DNA of 15,891 nucleotides, taken from positions 1-15,891 of the forward strand of contig UROI01000023.1 in the NCBI GenBank assembly GCA_900549325.1, given 5' to 3'. Under the pieces are notes generated by a model. That model searched no databases, had not been told where the DNA came from, and worked only from the letters and a program-made list of their open reading frames with translations. Every line of letters starts with the position of its first letter. Positions within the stretch are counted from its first letter, which is position 1. Both the position numbers and the translations under genes were made by a program. The stretch is from an uncultured Mycoplasmatota bacterium (GTDB taxonomy: Bacteria; Bacillota_I; Bacilli_A; RF39; UBA660). Positions 1-7,709 of this stretch are shown in pieces.

Positions 1-2
1 TA

Positions 3-1358
3 GGTGGAGAAAATGGAGTATTACAAACAGGAACTAATGCTTCAGGTATGTTTGCATATCTAACTAACATAGAAAAGTTAGACTTATCAAAACTAGATAC
101 TTCATACATAACTAATATGTCTAGGATGTTTTATAATAGTTCAGGCTTAAAATCAATAGATTTATCTAACTTTAATACGAGTAATGTTACTAATATGAAT
201 GGTATGTTCTGGGGATGTTCTAGTCTAACAAGTTTAGATTTAAAAACATTCAATACTAGTAAAGTAACAGATATGAATAATATGTTCGCAGAATGCTCTA
301 ATATAATAGAATTAGATTTAAGTAATTTTGATACATCTAATGTAACATCAATGGGCAATCCTCATTCATATAGTTATGGAGGAATGTTTAGAAATTGCAA
401 GTCGTTAAAGAAACTAAACTTAAGTTCGTTTAATACTTCAAAGGTAAAACAAATGAGTAATATGTTTCAAGGATGCTCCAGTCTAACTACTTTAGACTTA
501 TCAAGTTTTGATACAACAAATGTAACAGCAATGGTTGATGTGTTTAATGCGTGTACAAATCTAACAAGTTTAAATCTAACAAGTTTTAATACTAGTAATG
601 TAACTAATATGAGTGGGATGTTTTATGGTTGTAGTAGTCTAACAAGTTTGGATTTATCTAACTTTAATACTAGTAAAGTAACATTAATGAATAATATGTT
701 TTACGGATGCTCCAATCTAACCACTTTAGATTTATCTAGTTTTAATACAAGTAATGTAACAAATATGAGTTATATGTTTCAAAATTGCAGTTCATTAGCA
801 AATATTAATTTGTCAAGTTTTGATACAAGTAATGTTACTAATATGAATGGAATGTTTTTTAGATGTTCCAGTTTAACTAATTTAGACTTATCTAATTTCA
901 ATACAAGTAAAGTTACTACTATGAAAAGTATGTTTAGAGAATGTGATTCACTAACGAATTTGGATTTATCTGACTTTGATACATCAAATGTAATCAATAT
1001 GGAAGAAATGTTTAGAGGTTGTACTTTATTAGTAAGCCTAAACATATCTAGTTTTAATACTAGTAAAGTAACAAGTACTTGGTATATGTTTATGAATTGC
1101 TCTAAAATAATGATATTAGATTTATCAAGTTTTGATACTTCTAGTGTTACTGGTATGGGTGGAATGTTTTATTTAGCAGGTTCTTTAAAAACAATATATG
1201 TATCAGACTTATGGAATACTAGTAAAGTAACTAGTTCTACAAATATGTTTCAAAATTGTAATTCACTAGTTGGTGCAGTACCATTTGATAGAACTAAAAT
1301 AGATATATCTATGGCTAATTATACTACAGGATATTTAACATATAAGAGTAATAACTAA
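3..1358 (+). CDS. BspA-like leucine-rich repeat surface protein, 5' partial
   Basis: The reading frame is open to the left edge of the window, so the N-terminus, including any signal peptide, is missing; the ATG at 48 is internal. The visible part is a tandem array of about 15 repeats of 26 residues with the pattern LxxLDLSxFxTSxVTxMxxMF followed by xxCSS, the signature of the BspA/DUF285 leucine-rich repeats. One repeat (about nt 340-385) carries an insertion of roughly eight residues rich in Tyr, Ser and Gly. The last repeats degenerate and the protein ends in a short tail, GYLTYKSNN, with no LPxTG motif and no membrane segment, so any wall attachment must lie in the missing N-terminal part. 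Proteins of this family are cell-surface adhesins or interaction scaffolds in gut and oral bacteria; a binding partner cannot be inferred. Stop is TAA. Confidence 0.93.
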   Translation, partial: GGENGVLQTGTNASGMFAYLTNIEKLDLSKLDTSYITNMSRMFYNSSGLKSIDLSNFNTSNVTNMNGMFWGCSSLTSLDLKTFNTSKVTDMNNMFAECSNIIELDLSNFDTSNVTSMGNPHSYSYGGMFRNCKSLKKLNLSSFNTSKVKQMSNMFQGCSSLTTLDLSSFDTTNVTAMVDVFNACTNLTSLNLTSFNTSNVTNMSGMFYGCSSLTSLDLSNFNTSKVTLMNNMFYGCSNLTTLDLSSFNTSNVTNMSYMFQNCSSLANINLSSFDTSNVTNMNGMFFRCSSLTNLDLSNFNTSKVTTMKSMFRECDSLTNLDLSDFDTSNVINMEEMFRGCTLLVSLNISSFNTSKVTSTWYMFMNCSKIMILDLSSFDTSSVTGMGGMFYLAGSLKTIYVSDLWNTSKVTSSTNMFQNCNSLVGAVPFDRTKIDISMANYTTGYLTYKSNN

Positions 1359-1399
1359 GTATATAGATTAGGCTTATATATAATAGGTATGTAGATACA

Positions 1400-1453
1400 T
1401 TGTTATTAGACTATAGGCTAATAACAACACTTTAATACCTTAGAATTAAAGTG
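1400..1453 (+). other. two tandem AT-rich hairpins after the BspA-like gene
   Basis: The first is a perfect 10-bp inverted repeat, TTGTTATTAG (1400-1409) with CTAATAACAA (1418-1427), around an 8-nt loop. The second follows with no gap: CACTTTAAT (1428-1436) with ATTAAAGTG (1445-1453), also with an 8-nt loop. Neither is followed by a T-tract, so they are not typical Rho-independent terminators. They could stabilise or process the 3' end of the upstream mRNA. They sit 41 nt after the stop codon and about 34 nt before the next promoter. Confidence 0.5.
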
Positions 1454-1486
1454 AATATAATATATTATCTAAATATGTCGAATATC

Positions 1487-1515
1487 TTTACAAATAAATA
1501 AACTATTGCTATAAT
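1487..1515 (+). promoter_or_regulatory. sigma-A type promoter with extended -10
   Basis: TTTACA at 1487-1492 (5 of 6 matches to TTGACA), a 17-nt spacer, then a perfect TATAAT at 1510-1515 preceded by TG at 1507-1508 (extended -10). It reads into the 126-residue protein gene at 1543, whose ribosome binding site AAAGGAG lies at 1529-1535. It is one of the best promoter matches in the window. Confidence 0.8.
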
Positions 1516-1542
1516 GTAAGTGTAAAATAAAGGAGAGCCTAT

Positions 1543-1923
1543 ATGATTACACAAACTATAGATATATCTAATGTTAAAAAGATATTAAAATGTTGTCCCC
1601 ATTATGATGATATAATAAATTCAGAAGTTGATTATGAAGACGAATTATCTTATGATTTAATAGATTGGTATAAAGATTTAATATTCTCTTGTAATGCTGA
1701 TAACGAAGAAGAAGTAAAAATAATTAGACTAATAGATAGAAGTCTCTATATGTATGTAAATAGTTATAAATATAAAATAGGCTTAAAAAAAATAATAGAT
1801 ATAAAAGATATAGATTTAAATAGCGATAAGAGTATTAAGAATCTAATTAAAAAGATTATTAATTATACCACTAAATATGAAAATAATGAAATATTAAATA
1901 TAACTAATGGAAGATGGCTATAA
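1543..1923 (+). CDS. unrecognised 126-residue protein
   Basis: The gene has a strong promoter, a clear AAAGGAG ribosome binding site 7 nt before the ATG, and a terminator overlapping its stop codon, so it is a genuine single-gene transcription unit. The protein has no signal peptide and no membrane segment, so it is probably cytoplasmic. It is rich in Asp, Glu, Lys and Ile and appears mostly helical. An acidic first half (around residues 22-60, including DYEDELSYDL) is followed by a more basic second half (about 75-115). It has three cysteines, two of them adjacent (CC at residues 17-18). I do not recognise a family. It lies between a surface protein gene and priA, and neither neighbour suggests a role. 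Confidence 0.8.
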   Translation: MITQTIDISNVKKILKCCPHYDDIINSEVDYEDELSYDLIDWYKDLIFSCNADNEEEVKIIRLIDRSLYMYVNSYKYKIGLKKIIDIKDIDLNSDKSIKNLIKKIINYTTKYENNEILNITNGRWL

Positions 1924-1947
1924 AATATTATAGTCATTTTTAATTTT
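1911..1947 (+). terminator. Rho-independent terminator overlapping a stop codon
   Basis: ATGGCTATAA (1914-1923, containing the TAA stop) pairs with TTATAGTCAT (1928-1937) through 10 bp with one G-T wobble and a 4-nt loop, followed by a T-rich tract to 1947. The stem can extend by pairing the preceding AAG with the T-tract. It ends the 126-residue protein unit ahead of priA. Confidence 0.75.
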
Positions 1948-1996
1948 AATAACCATATTTTATAATAATATGATAAAATAATAAGTAGGTGGTAGT

Positions 1997-4177
1997 ATGT
2001 ATATAAATGTATTAACTCAAATAGGAGCTAAAGCAGTAGATCAAAATTATATTTATTCAGTACCAAAAGAATTAATAAGTAAAATAAAAGTAGGTATTAG
2101 AGTAAAAATAAGTTTTGGTAAAATGATTCTTGAAGGCTTTGTTACTGAGATAAATCCAGATATAAATTATGATAAAACCAAAATAAAAGATATACTAGAT
2201 ATAGTAGATGATACTCCAGTATTAAATAAAGAAATGCTTCTTCTAGGTAAAGATATGAATAATAAACTATTATGCTCACTAGTATCAGCCTATCAAGTAA
2301 TGCTACCTAAAGCTTTAAAAGCTGAAGTAAATACCAATATCAAAATAAAATATAATAAGTATTTAAAAAGATTAAAAAGTATTGAAGAAATAGATAATTA
2401 TATTAAAGATTGTAAGTATGAAAGTCAAATAAATATATTATGTAAGTTAAAAGAAGGAGATATCCTAATAACCAAAATGACTAGTAGTATTAATACTATT
2501 ATTAAATATGGTTTTGCTAAAATAGTCATGGAAGAAGAAAAGAGATATAATTATACTGGTTCACATAACTATAAGAAAGTAGAACTAACTGAGAAACAAG
2601 AAGAAGTGGCTTCTAGAGTAATAAATTCATTTGGCACTTCAAAAACATTTCTTCTATATGGAGTTACTGGTTCTGGTAAAACGGAAGTATATATGAATAT
2701 TATTGAGAAGACTATTAATAATGGAAAGACCGCGATTATGTTAGTACCAGAAATAAGTCTAACTCCTCAAATAGTAGGTAAATTTATTTCTAGATTTGGT
2801 AATATAATATCCGTATTACATTCTAGACTCTCTGATACCGAAAGATATGATGAATATCGTAAGATTACCGAAGGTAAATCTAAGATAGTAATAGGTACTA
2901 GAAGTGCTATCTTTGTACCATTTAATAATATCGGAGTAATAATAATCGATGAAGAACATACTTCTTCATATAAACAAGAAAACCATCCAAGATATAATGC
3001 CAAAAATATAGCTATTTGGCGTAGTAACTATCATAAATGTCCCGTATTACTAGGTAGTGCTACTCCTAGTCTAGAATCAATGGCTAGAGCAGGCAATAAA
3101 GTATATGAACTTCTAACACTAACTACTAGAGTAGGAACTAGTACTCTTCCTAAAGTCCAAATAGTAGATATGAAAGAAGAAGTAAAAAAAGGTAATTTCA
3201 TATTATCAAGTATCCTAAAAGAGAAGATAAAAGAAAAATTATTAAAAAAAGAACAAGTAATATTACTTCTAAATAGAAGAGGATATTCTTCAGTAATAAC
3301 CTGCCGGGACTGTGGTTATACCTTAAAATGCCCTAACTGTGATATTACCTATACCTATCATAAAAGTAGTAATAACCTAAAATGTCATTACTGTGGTAAA
3401 TCAGTACCACTAAATAATAAATGCCCTAAATGTGGTGGCGAAAATGTCAAAGACTATGGTCTTGGTACTGAAAAATTAGAAGAAGAATTACATAAATTAT
3501 ATGACGCTAAAATAATTAGAATGGATGTCGATACCACCAGTAAAAAAGGACAACATGAAAAAATAATTGAAGATTTTGGTAGTCATAAATATGATATCTT
3601 AATCGGTACTCAAATGATTGCTAAAGGCTTAGATTTTCCATTAGTAACCCTAGTAGGAGTAGTATCTGCTGACTCCTCATTAATGGTCCCAGACTTTAGA
3701 GCGGGAGAAAATACCTTCCAGTTACTTTCCCAAGTATCTGGTAGAGCAGGTCGTAGTACAAACCCAGGTGAAGTAATAATTCAAACTTATAATAAAGAAA
3801 ATTATAGTATTGAATTATCTTCAAGACATGACTATATAAGCTTCTATAAAGAAGAAATGCAAATGCGTAAAATGCTTAAGTATTCACCATACTATTATAT
3901 GACTTTAATTAGTATTACCTCAAAAGATTATAATATAGGCTTTGAAGAAGCTAGTAAGATAGGAAACTATTTAAAAAGTAAATTAAATAGTAGTACCATA
4001 GTGTTAGGACCTACTACTGCTAGTATGTTTAAAATAAATAATATATATCATTATCAAATAATCTTAAAATATCAAAAAGATGATAACTTATATGATACAT
4101 TAAAATTTATAGATAATATGTATAAAAATAATTCCAAAGTAAAAGTAGAGTTTGATTTTGATCCATTGAGGATATAA
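1997..4177 (+). CDS. priA: primosomal replication-restart helicase PriA
   Basis: PriA is a superfamily 2, 3'-to-5' DNA helicase that recognises stalled or repaired replication forks and directs reloading of the replicative helicase. All hallmarks are visible in 726 residues. There is an N-terminal DNA-binding region (about 1-110), Walker A GVTGSGKT (222-229), Walker B DEEH (318-321) and motif III GSATPS (353-358). Eight cysteines in four CxxC pairs (436/439, 445/448, 463/466, 476/479) should bind two zinc ions. The GTQMIAKGLDFP segment (537-548) and motif VI QVSGRAGR (579-586) follow, and the C-terminus ends DFDPLRI. Length is slightly shorter than the E. coli protein but complete. AGGTGG at 1987-1992 precedes the ATG. 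A TATAAT at 1961-1966 may be its -10, but I see no convincing -35. The usual neighbours (def, fmt) are absent. Confidence 0.97.
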   Translation: MYINVLTQIGAKAVDQNYIYSVPKELISKIKVGIRVKISFGKMILEGFVTEINPDINYDKTKIKDILDIVDDTPVLNKEMLLLGKDMNNKLLCSLVSAYQVMLPKALKAEVNTNIKIKYNKYLKRLKSIEEIDNYIKDCKYESQINILCKLKEGDILITKMTSSINTIIKYGFAKIVMEEEKRYNYTGSHNYKKVELTEKQEEVASRVINSFGTSKTFLLYGVTGSGKTEVYMNIIEKTINNGKTAIMLVPEISLTPQIVGKFISRFGNIISVLHSRLSDTERYDEYRKITEGKSKIVIGTRSAIFVPFNNIGVIIIDEEHTSSYKQENHPRYNAKNIAIWRSNYHKCPVLLGSATPSLESMARAGNKVYELLTLTTRVGTSTLPKVQIVDMKEEVKKGNFILSSILKEKIKEKLLKKEQVILLLNRRGYSSVITCRDCGYTLKCPNCDITYTYHKSSNNLKCHYCGKSVPLNNKCPKCGGENVKDYGLGTEKLEEELHKLYDAKIIRMDVDTTSKKGQHEKIIEDFGSHKYDILIGTQMIAKGLDFPLVTLVGVVSADSSLMVPDFRAGENTFQLLSQVSGRAGRSTNPGEVIIQTYNKENYSIELSSRHDYISFYKEEMQMRKMLKYSPYYYMTLISITSKDYNIGFEEASKIGNYLKSKLNSSTIVLGPTTASMFKINNIYHYQIILKYQKDDNLYDTLKFIDNMYKNNSKVKVEFDFDPLRI

Positions 4178-4182
4178 AATAC

Positions 4183-4211
4183 TTGCTCTTTTTTTCTTTT
4201 TACTATATAAT
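4183..4211 (+). promoter_or_regulatory. TTGCTC-17-TATAAT promoter for the first A gene
   Basis: TTGCTC at 4183-4188, a 17-nt T-rich spacer, and TATAAT at 4206-4211, followed by TTAATTATG. This is the same cassette found ahead of P1, P2 and A3. Here no convincing hairpin partner for the TTGCTC arm exists in the end of priA, which argues that this box is kept as a promoter element and not only as part of a terminator. The T-rich spacer may still assist termination of priA. Confidence 0.7.
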
Positions 4212-4249
4212 TTAATTATGATAAATGACTAAAAAGAGGTGTTAAAATT

Positions 4250-4693
4250 ATGAAAAAAAGAATAACGATACTAACAATATTTTTAATAATGATATTAATA
4301 AGTATAGCATCTATTACTATTTTATATATTAGAAAGAATAATAGTAATAATAATCAAATTGAAGATACTGGTAATATTTATAATACATGGAATCTCTATA
4401 AGCAAGAAGTAGTAAATAATGGTAAAGTAATCCAAAGTCTTGAAGCCTCCGGAATAAGCCTAGCACTTAAAAGTAATGGTTCGATTGATATCTGCTACTG
4501 GGAAGAAACAGAAAAGACTTGTTTAAGTGCTTTATATGAATATAATGATAATTTACTTGTTATCGAAGACAATACTTCATTTATTAAAGGTAAATATAAA
4601 GTAAAAGTAGAAAAAGATAAAATGAATTTAGAAAGTAAACAAGATAATGACAAAACTAAAATAATATTTTATTTTGAAAGGGCTGAAGGCTAA
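4250..4693 (+). CDS. small membrane-anchored protein, family A copy 1 (A1)
   Basis: This 147-residue protein has a basic N-terminus (MKKKR), one hydrophobic segment at about residues 5-27, and a presumed extracellular domain of about 120 residues, probably rich in beta strands. It is the first of three paralogues (also 7278-7691 and 10472-10900). All share the order membrane anchor, an early Trp-containing segment (NTWNLYK here), a Cys-containing strand (ICYWEETEKTC), a GKYKVKV-like strand, a hydrophobic strand, and an ending FERAEG. The layout resembles small lipocalin-like or calycin beta-barrel proteins, but this is only a resemblance. It is transcribed from its own promoter, with the SD AGAGGTG about 9 nt upstream of the ATG, and sits directly ahead of pilin-like gene P1. 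A role as an accessory or partner of the P proteins is an inference from the alternating gene order. Confidence 0.8.
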   Translation: MKKRITILTIFLIMILISIASITILYIRKNNSNNNQIEDTGNIYNTWNLYKQEVVNNGKVIQSLEASGISLALKSNGSIDICYWEETEKTCLSALYEYNDNLLVIEDNTSFIKGKYKVKVEKDKMNLESKQDNDKTKIIFYFERAEG

Positions 4694-4715
4694 AATATCT
4701 TGCTCTTTTCTTTTT
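4677..4715 (+). terminator. terminator at the end of A1, overlapping the P1 promoter
   Basis: AAAGGGC (4677-4683, inside the last codons of A1) can pair with GCTCTTT (4702-4708) with one G-T wobble, followed by a run of T. The inner stem is poor, so it is weaker than the equivalents at 7674 and 10400. The 3' arm overlaps the -35 box of the next promoter. Confidence 0.5.
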
Positions 4716-6652
4716 TTTAATATATAATTTAATTATGGTAGGTGATAAAAATGAAAAAGTTATCAAATAAAGGCTTTACTCTAATTGAACTGTTAGCTAC
4801 GATATTAATAATTGGTGTAGTCTTAGGTTTAACTACTTATGGCGTTATTAGTTCAGTAAATAAAGCTAAAGATCAAAGTGTAACACTTTCTATTAAAAAT
4901 ATTAAAGAGTCCGCACGAACATATTCTGGAGAATATACTGACGATACTTGGAAAAAGTCTAATACTTCAAATAATATTTATTTCTGTGTTACAATCGAAG
5001 AATTAATAAATAAAGGTTTATTAGATGAAAAGGCTACTTCAGTCGAAGACAAAAATATTAAGTTAAATGATTTTATCGCTGTAACAAAAGATAATATCAC
5101 CAAAGTAATAACTAAAGAAGAAGTATTAACAAGTAGTACTGTAAATGAAGAAGCTTATGAGTATTGTACTGGTAATTTAAAACCTGAAGATATAGTAAAA
5201 GTACCAAGTTTAAAGAATAGTAAAACATATACTGATACGATAACTTCAGAATATGAAGATGCTGTATTTAGAACAAGAGATGGTGAAACACCAAATATAA
5301 CTAAAAGAGAATGTGGCTATAGTAAAACTTCCGGAGGTAACTATACATGGAATAATACTACGGACAATAATTGTACTTTCTCCGGATTAAAACAAAATGA
5401 TACTTATTATATTAAAGTATGTATGACTTCTAAATATGGATCTGTTGCTTGTACTAATCCATCAAAAATGACTACTAAATCAGTTTTAGTACCAACAATA
5501 GCTAAAAGTACGGATACAAGTATCAAGATAACTTATAACGATACAAATATAATTGATGGTAATGGTCAGCATTATTTCAAATCAAGTATAAGTGCTGTAT
5601 CAGATAAGGCAGTAGTAAACTGCAGTATTACTAATGAAGATGGATCATGTAATGGTACATCTACAACAACTATTGAAAAGGATATTTTATATAAAGTATC
5701 AGATAAAGAAGTAGTATTAACCTATAGTCAAAGTGGTACCATCACCATAAATGCCGAGACTAGAGATAGAAGTGATAATAGTAAGAGCGCTTCAAAAACA
5801 TTTAGTTCCTATAAGATTACTTTTAATAAAGGTAATGCTGATACAATAAATAATCAAACAAATAATATTGAAAAAATATGTATTGCTAATAAAAGAGCAT
5901 CATGTAATATAACTTCACCAACTATTGAGAAAAAGAATTATAATATCTTAGGTTGGAATACAAGTAGTAGTGCTACTTCAAGCGCATGGAGCGCTAATAC
6001 TTCGAAGAGTATAAATAAAGACGAAACATACTATCCAATAGTAAAACCTCAAACATTTACAATAAGTTATAACTCCAATGGTGGCTCTGGTACTATGTCT
6101 AGTCAAACTATAACATATGGTCAAAGTGCTACGATAAAAGCTAATACCTTTACTAAAACTGGTTATACTTTCATTGGCTGGACGACTAACTCTGATGGTA
6201 GTACTGACGATAAATATAACTGGACGGGCTTTAGTGGTACTTGGGTATATGGAAACGGACAGTATGGAATAACAAATAACCAATTAAAACTATATGCTAG
6301 ATGGAGAAAAAACAAAGTAACTATTAAGTTTAGTGTTAACGGTGGAACATTAAAATCAGGATCTACTTTCTCAGTAGACTCAAATGGAATAATCAAAAAT
6401 AATGGTAGTGACTTATTAATGACACTAAGTTACAACGATACAATTTCAAGTAATGGCCTACCGGACTATAATAATACCGGTTATGTAAATGTTGTAAGGG
6501 ATGGTTATATTGGTGTAAATAACGCCGAATGGAAATGTTTGAGTGGTAACTGTACAAACTCAGCATATAGTCATACAACAAGTACTTATAAAGCTAGTAA
6601 TTTCTGTAATATCAATAATGGTGACTGTACCATAACCCTAGGAGTTAACTGG
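4698..6652 (+). repeat. long direct repeat, copy 1 (promoter plus stalk of P1)
   Basis: This block matches 7696-9652, offset by exactly 3000 bases within the gene. From 4836 to 6598 I see no difference (1763 bp). Between 4751 and 4835 there are 6 substitutions and between 6599 and 6652 there are 3, most of them synonymous. After 6652 the copies are unrelated. A perfectly identical centre inside slightly diverged, selectively constrained edges is the pattern expected from gene conversion after an older duplication. Confidence 0.95.
4700..4728 (+). promoter_or_regulatory. TTGCTC-17-TATAAT promoter for P1
   Basis: TTGCTC at 4700-4705, a 17-nt spacer, TATAAT at 4723-4728, then TTAATTATGG. The ribosome binding site TAGGTGAT (4739-4746) begins about where transcription should start, so the leader is only about 15 nt long. 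The transcript should carry P1 and A2 together. Confidence 0.75.
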
Positions 6653-7255
6653 CAGGCTATACCAAAAAAGACCGTATACATAACAGCACCAAGTGGATTA
6701 TATTGCCGTACAAGTACTAGTTATGATTCAACTGGTAAAGTAGCTTATAGCTGCGGTACAGCATTAGTTGTCGATGCTGAAGCAATAAATGGTTGGTATT
6801 ACTACCGAGATAATGATTGTTATCTATCAGGAGAGTGGGTATCAGAAACTAAGGGAAGTTGCTATCAAGCACCATCTACCACAACAATGTATACAACTGC
6901 TAAAAATGGCCTTAACTGTCGTAGCGGAGCCGGTTACTCGTATTCAACTGTAACAACCCATAGCTGTGGTACAAGATTAACAGTTGAAGCAGAAAGTACT
7001 AACGGTTGGTATTATGATACAACAAATAAATGCTATGTACCAAATGGTTATTTATCTTCATCGACACCAAGCTGTAAACAGACTTGCAGATGTAGCTACA
7101 CATGGAAAAGTCAACCTTATGTCGGCGGATCTCAAACAGTTAATATCTGTAGTTCTGAAGAAAGAGTTTGTAGTACTAATCATGCTAAATACACTGACTG
7201 TGAAGGAGTAAATGGCGTAGTAAGATACAAAGAATGGTATGAAGTATGCAGTTAA
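4751..7255 (+). CDS. pilin-like cysteine-rich surface protein P1
   Basis: The ATG at 4751 is the start because AGGTGAT lies just upstream; the in-frame GTG at 4742 is part of that ribosome binding site. The 834-residue protein begins with a class III (type IV prepilin) leader, MKKLSNKG followed by FTLIELLATILIIG. Cleavage is expected between Gly8 and Phe9, with the conserved Glu at mature position 5. Next come an Ig/fibronectin-like region (about 130-350) and Listeria-Bacteroides (InlB B-type) repeats near 354-431 and 436-518, with a degenerate third from about 522. After Trp634, where identity with P2 stops, come two bacterial SH3-like modules (about 642-702 and 713-775) and a Cys-rich tail. 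There are 28 cysteines in all, suggesting extracellular disulfides. No prepilin peptidase or assembly ATPase is in the window. It may be a pseudopilin or pilus-tip adhesin whose SH3 modules bind cell wall or carbohydrate; this is an inference. Confidence 0.9.
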   Translation: MKKLSNKGFTLIELLATILIIGVVLGLTTYGVISSVNKAKDQSVTLSIKNIKESARTYSGEYTDDTWKKSNTSNNIYFCVTIEELINKGLLDEKATSVEDKNIKLNDFIAVTKDNITKVITKEEVLTSSTVNEEAYEYCTGNLKPEDIVKVPSLKNSKTYTDTITSEYEDAVFRTRDGETPNITKRECGYSKTSGGNYTWNNTTDNNCTFSGLKQNDTYYIKVCMTSKYGSVACTNPSKMTTKSVLVPTIAKSTDTSIKITYNDTNIIDGNGQHYFKSSISAVSDKAVVNCSITNEDGSCNGTSTTTIEKDILYKVSDKEVVLTYSQSGTITINAETRDRSDNSKSASKTFSSYKITFNKGNADTINNQTNNIEKICIANKRASCNITSPTIEKKNYNILGWNTSSSATSSAWSANTSKSINKDETYYPIVKPQTFTISYNSNGGSGTMSSQTITYGQSATIKANTFTKTGYTFIGWTTNSDGSTDDKYNWTGFSGTWVYGNGQYGITNNQLKLYARWRKNKVTIKFSVNGGTLKSGSTFSVDSNGIIKNNGSDLLMTLSYNDTISSNGLPDYNNTGYVNVVRDGYIGVNNAEWKCLSGNCTNSAYSHTTSTYKASNFCNINNGDCTITLGVNWQAIPKKTVYITAPSGLYCRTSTSYDSTGKVAYSCGTALVVDAEAINGWYYYRDNDCYLSGEWVSETKGSCYQAPSTTTMYTTAKNGLNCRSGAGYSYSTVTTHSCGTRLTVEAESTNGWYYDTTNKCYVPNGYLSSSTPSCKQTCRCSYTWKSQPYVGGSQTVNICSSEERVCSTNHAKYTDCEGVNGVVRYKEWYEVCS

Positions 7256-7277
7256 AGAATGATATGAGGAATAAAAT

Positions 7278-7691
7278 ATGAAAAGAAATAAAATACTTTA
7301 TATTATATTAATAATTATAATAATAGCCATAATAGCAACATCATGTATTTATTTTAGTGCCAAAAAAGAAATAGATATCACTGGATATTGGAACTATGAC
7401 TCTTGTGAAAGTTATGAAGGAAATAAATTAACTAGTGAAATAACAGGAATAAATGCCGAACACATAGTTTTAAATGATGGTAAAATAGAAAAATGTATTA
7501 GTACAAGCAATGGTCAAAATAATTGTACTTTAGGAACATATACAATAGACGAAAAGTATATTAATATTAAGTCAAGTAATTATGCTTTTTATGGAAAATA
7601 TGCCTATACTGTAAAAGCTGGAAAACTAATATTAACAAAGACTGTTGAAAATAATAAATACATATGTAAATTTAAAAGAGCAGAAGGTTAA
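7278..7691 (+). CDS. small membrane-anchored protein, family A copy 2 (A2)
   Basis: This 137-residue paralogue of A1 and A3 starts 22 bp after the P1 stop with GAGGA at 7266-7270. There is no promoter between them, so it is most likely co-transcribed with P1. An N-terminal helix of isoleucines (about residues 6-27) is the anchor or an uncleaved signal. A cysteine falls at residue 23 in a TSC context, which is not a proper lipobox. The outer domain has the TGYWNYDSC segment, a C...C pair around KCISTSNGQNNC, a GKYAYTV strand and the ending FKRAEG. It is the most divergent of the three copies. Its last codons form the 5' arm of the following terminator, so the conserved RAEG ending may partly reflect the RNA hairpin. 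Function unknown. Confidence 0.8.
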   Translation: MKRNKILYIILIIIIIAIIATSCIYFSAKKEIDITGYWNYDSCESYEGNKLTSEITGINAEHIVLNDGKIEKCISTSNGQNNCTLGTYTIDEKYINIKSSNYAFYGKYAYTVKAGKLILTKTVENNKYICKFKRAEG

Positions 7692-7709
7692 AACTTCTTG
7701 CTCTTTTAC
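7674..7709 (+). terminator. terminator overlapping the A2 stop codon and the P2 promoter
   Basis: AAAAGAGCA then GAAG (7674-7686) pairs with CTTC (7694-7697) and TGCTCTTTT (7699-7707), giving 13 bp with a single bulged T at 7698 and a 7-nt loop that contains the TAA stop. A T-rich stretch follows. The 3' arm carries the -35 box of the P2 promoter. Confidence 0.8.

Noticed and set aside
131..1045. Minus-strand ORFs opposite the BspA-like gene
   Set aside because: They are antisense shadows of the repeat array; the same repetitive residues recur because the coding strand repeats.
3..1358. Regular repeats resembling a CRISPR or satellite array
   Set aside because: The 78-bp periodicity is a 26-residue protein repeat with changing bases and a continuous frame; there are no constant repeats with unique spacers.
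1359..1542. Riboswitch or T-box ahead of the 126-residue protein
   Set aside because: The predicted transcript begins around 1522, leaving about 20 nt of leader, which is too short for a riboswitch; no T-box sequence is seen.
4742..4750. GTG start for P1, and likewise ATG 7733 for P2 and TTG 11826 for gerM
   Set aside because: Each lies within or upstream of the ribosome binding site of the following ATG, which is the better-placed start and begins the prepilin leader or the basic N-terminus.
5978..6581. Minus-strand ORFs of 101, 77 and 62 codons, repeated identically at 8978-9581
   Set aside because: They lie antisense to the P1 and P2 stalks, have no ribosome binding sites or promoters, and appear twice only because the stalk itself is duplicated.
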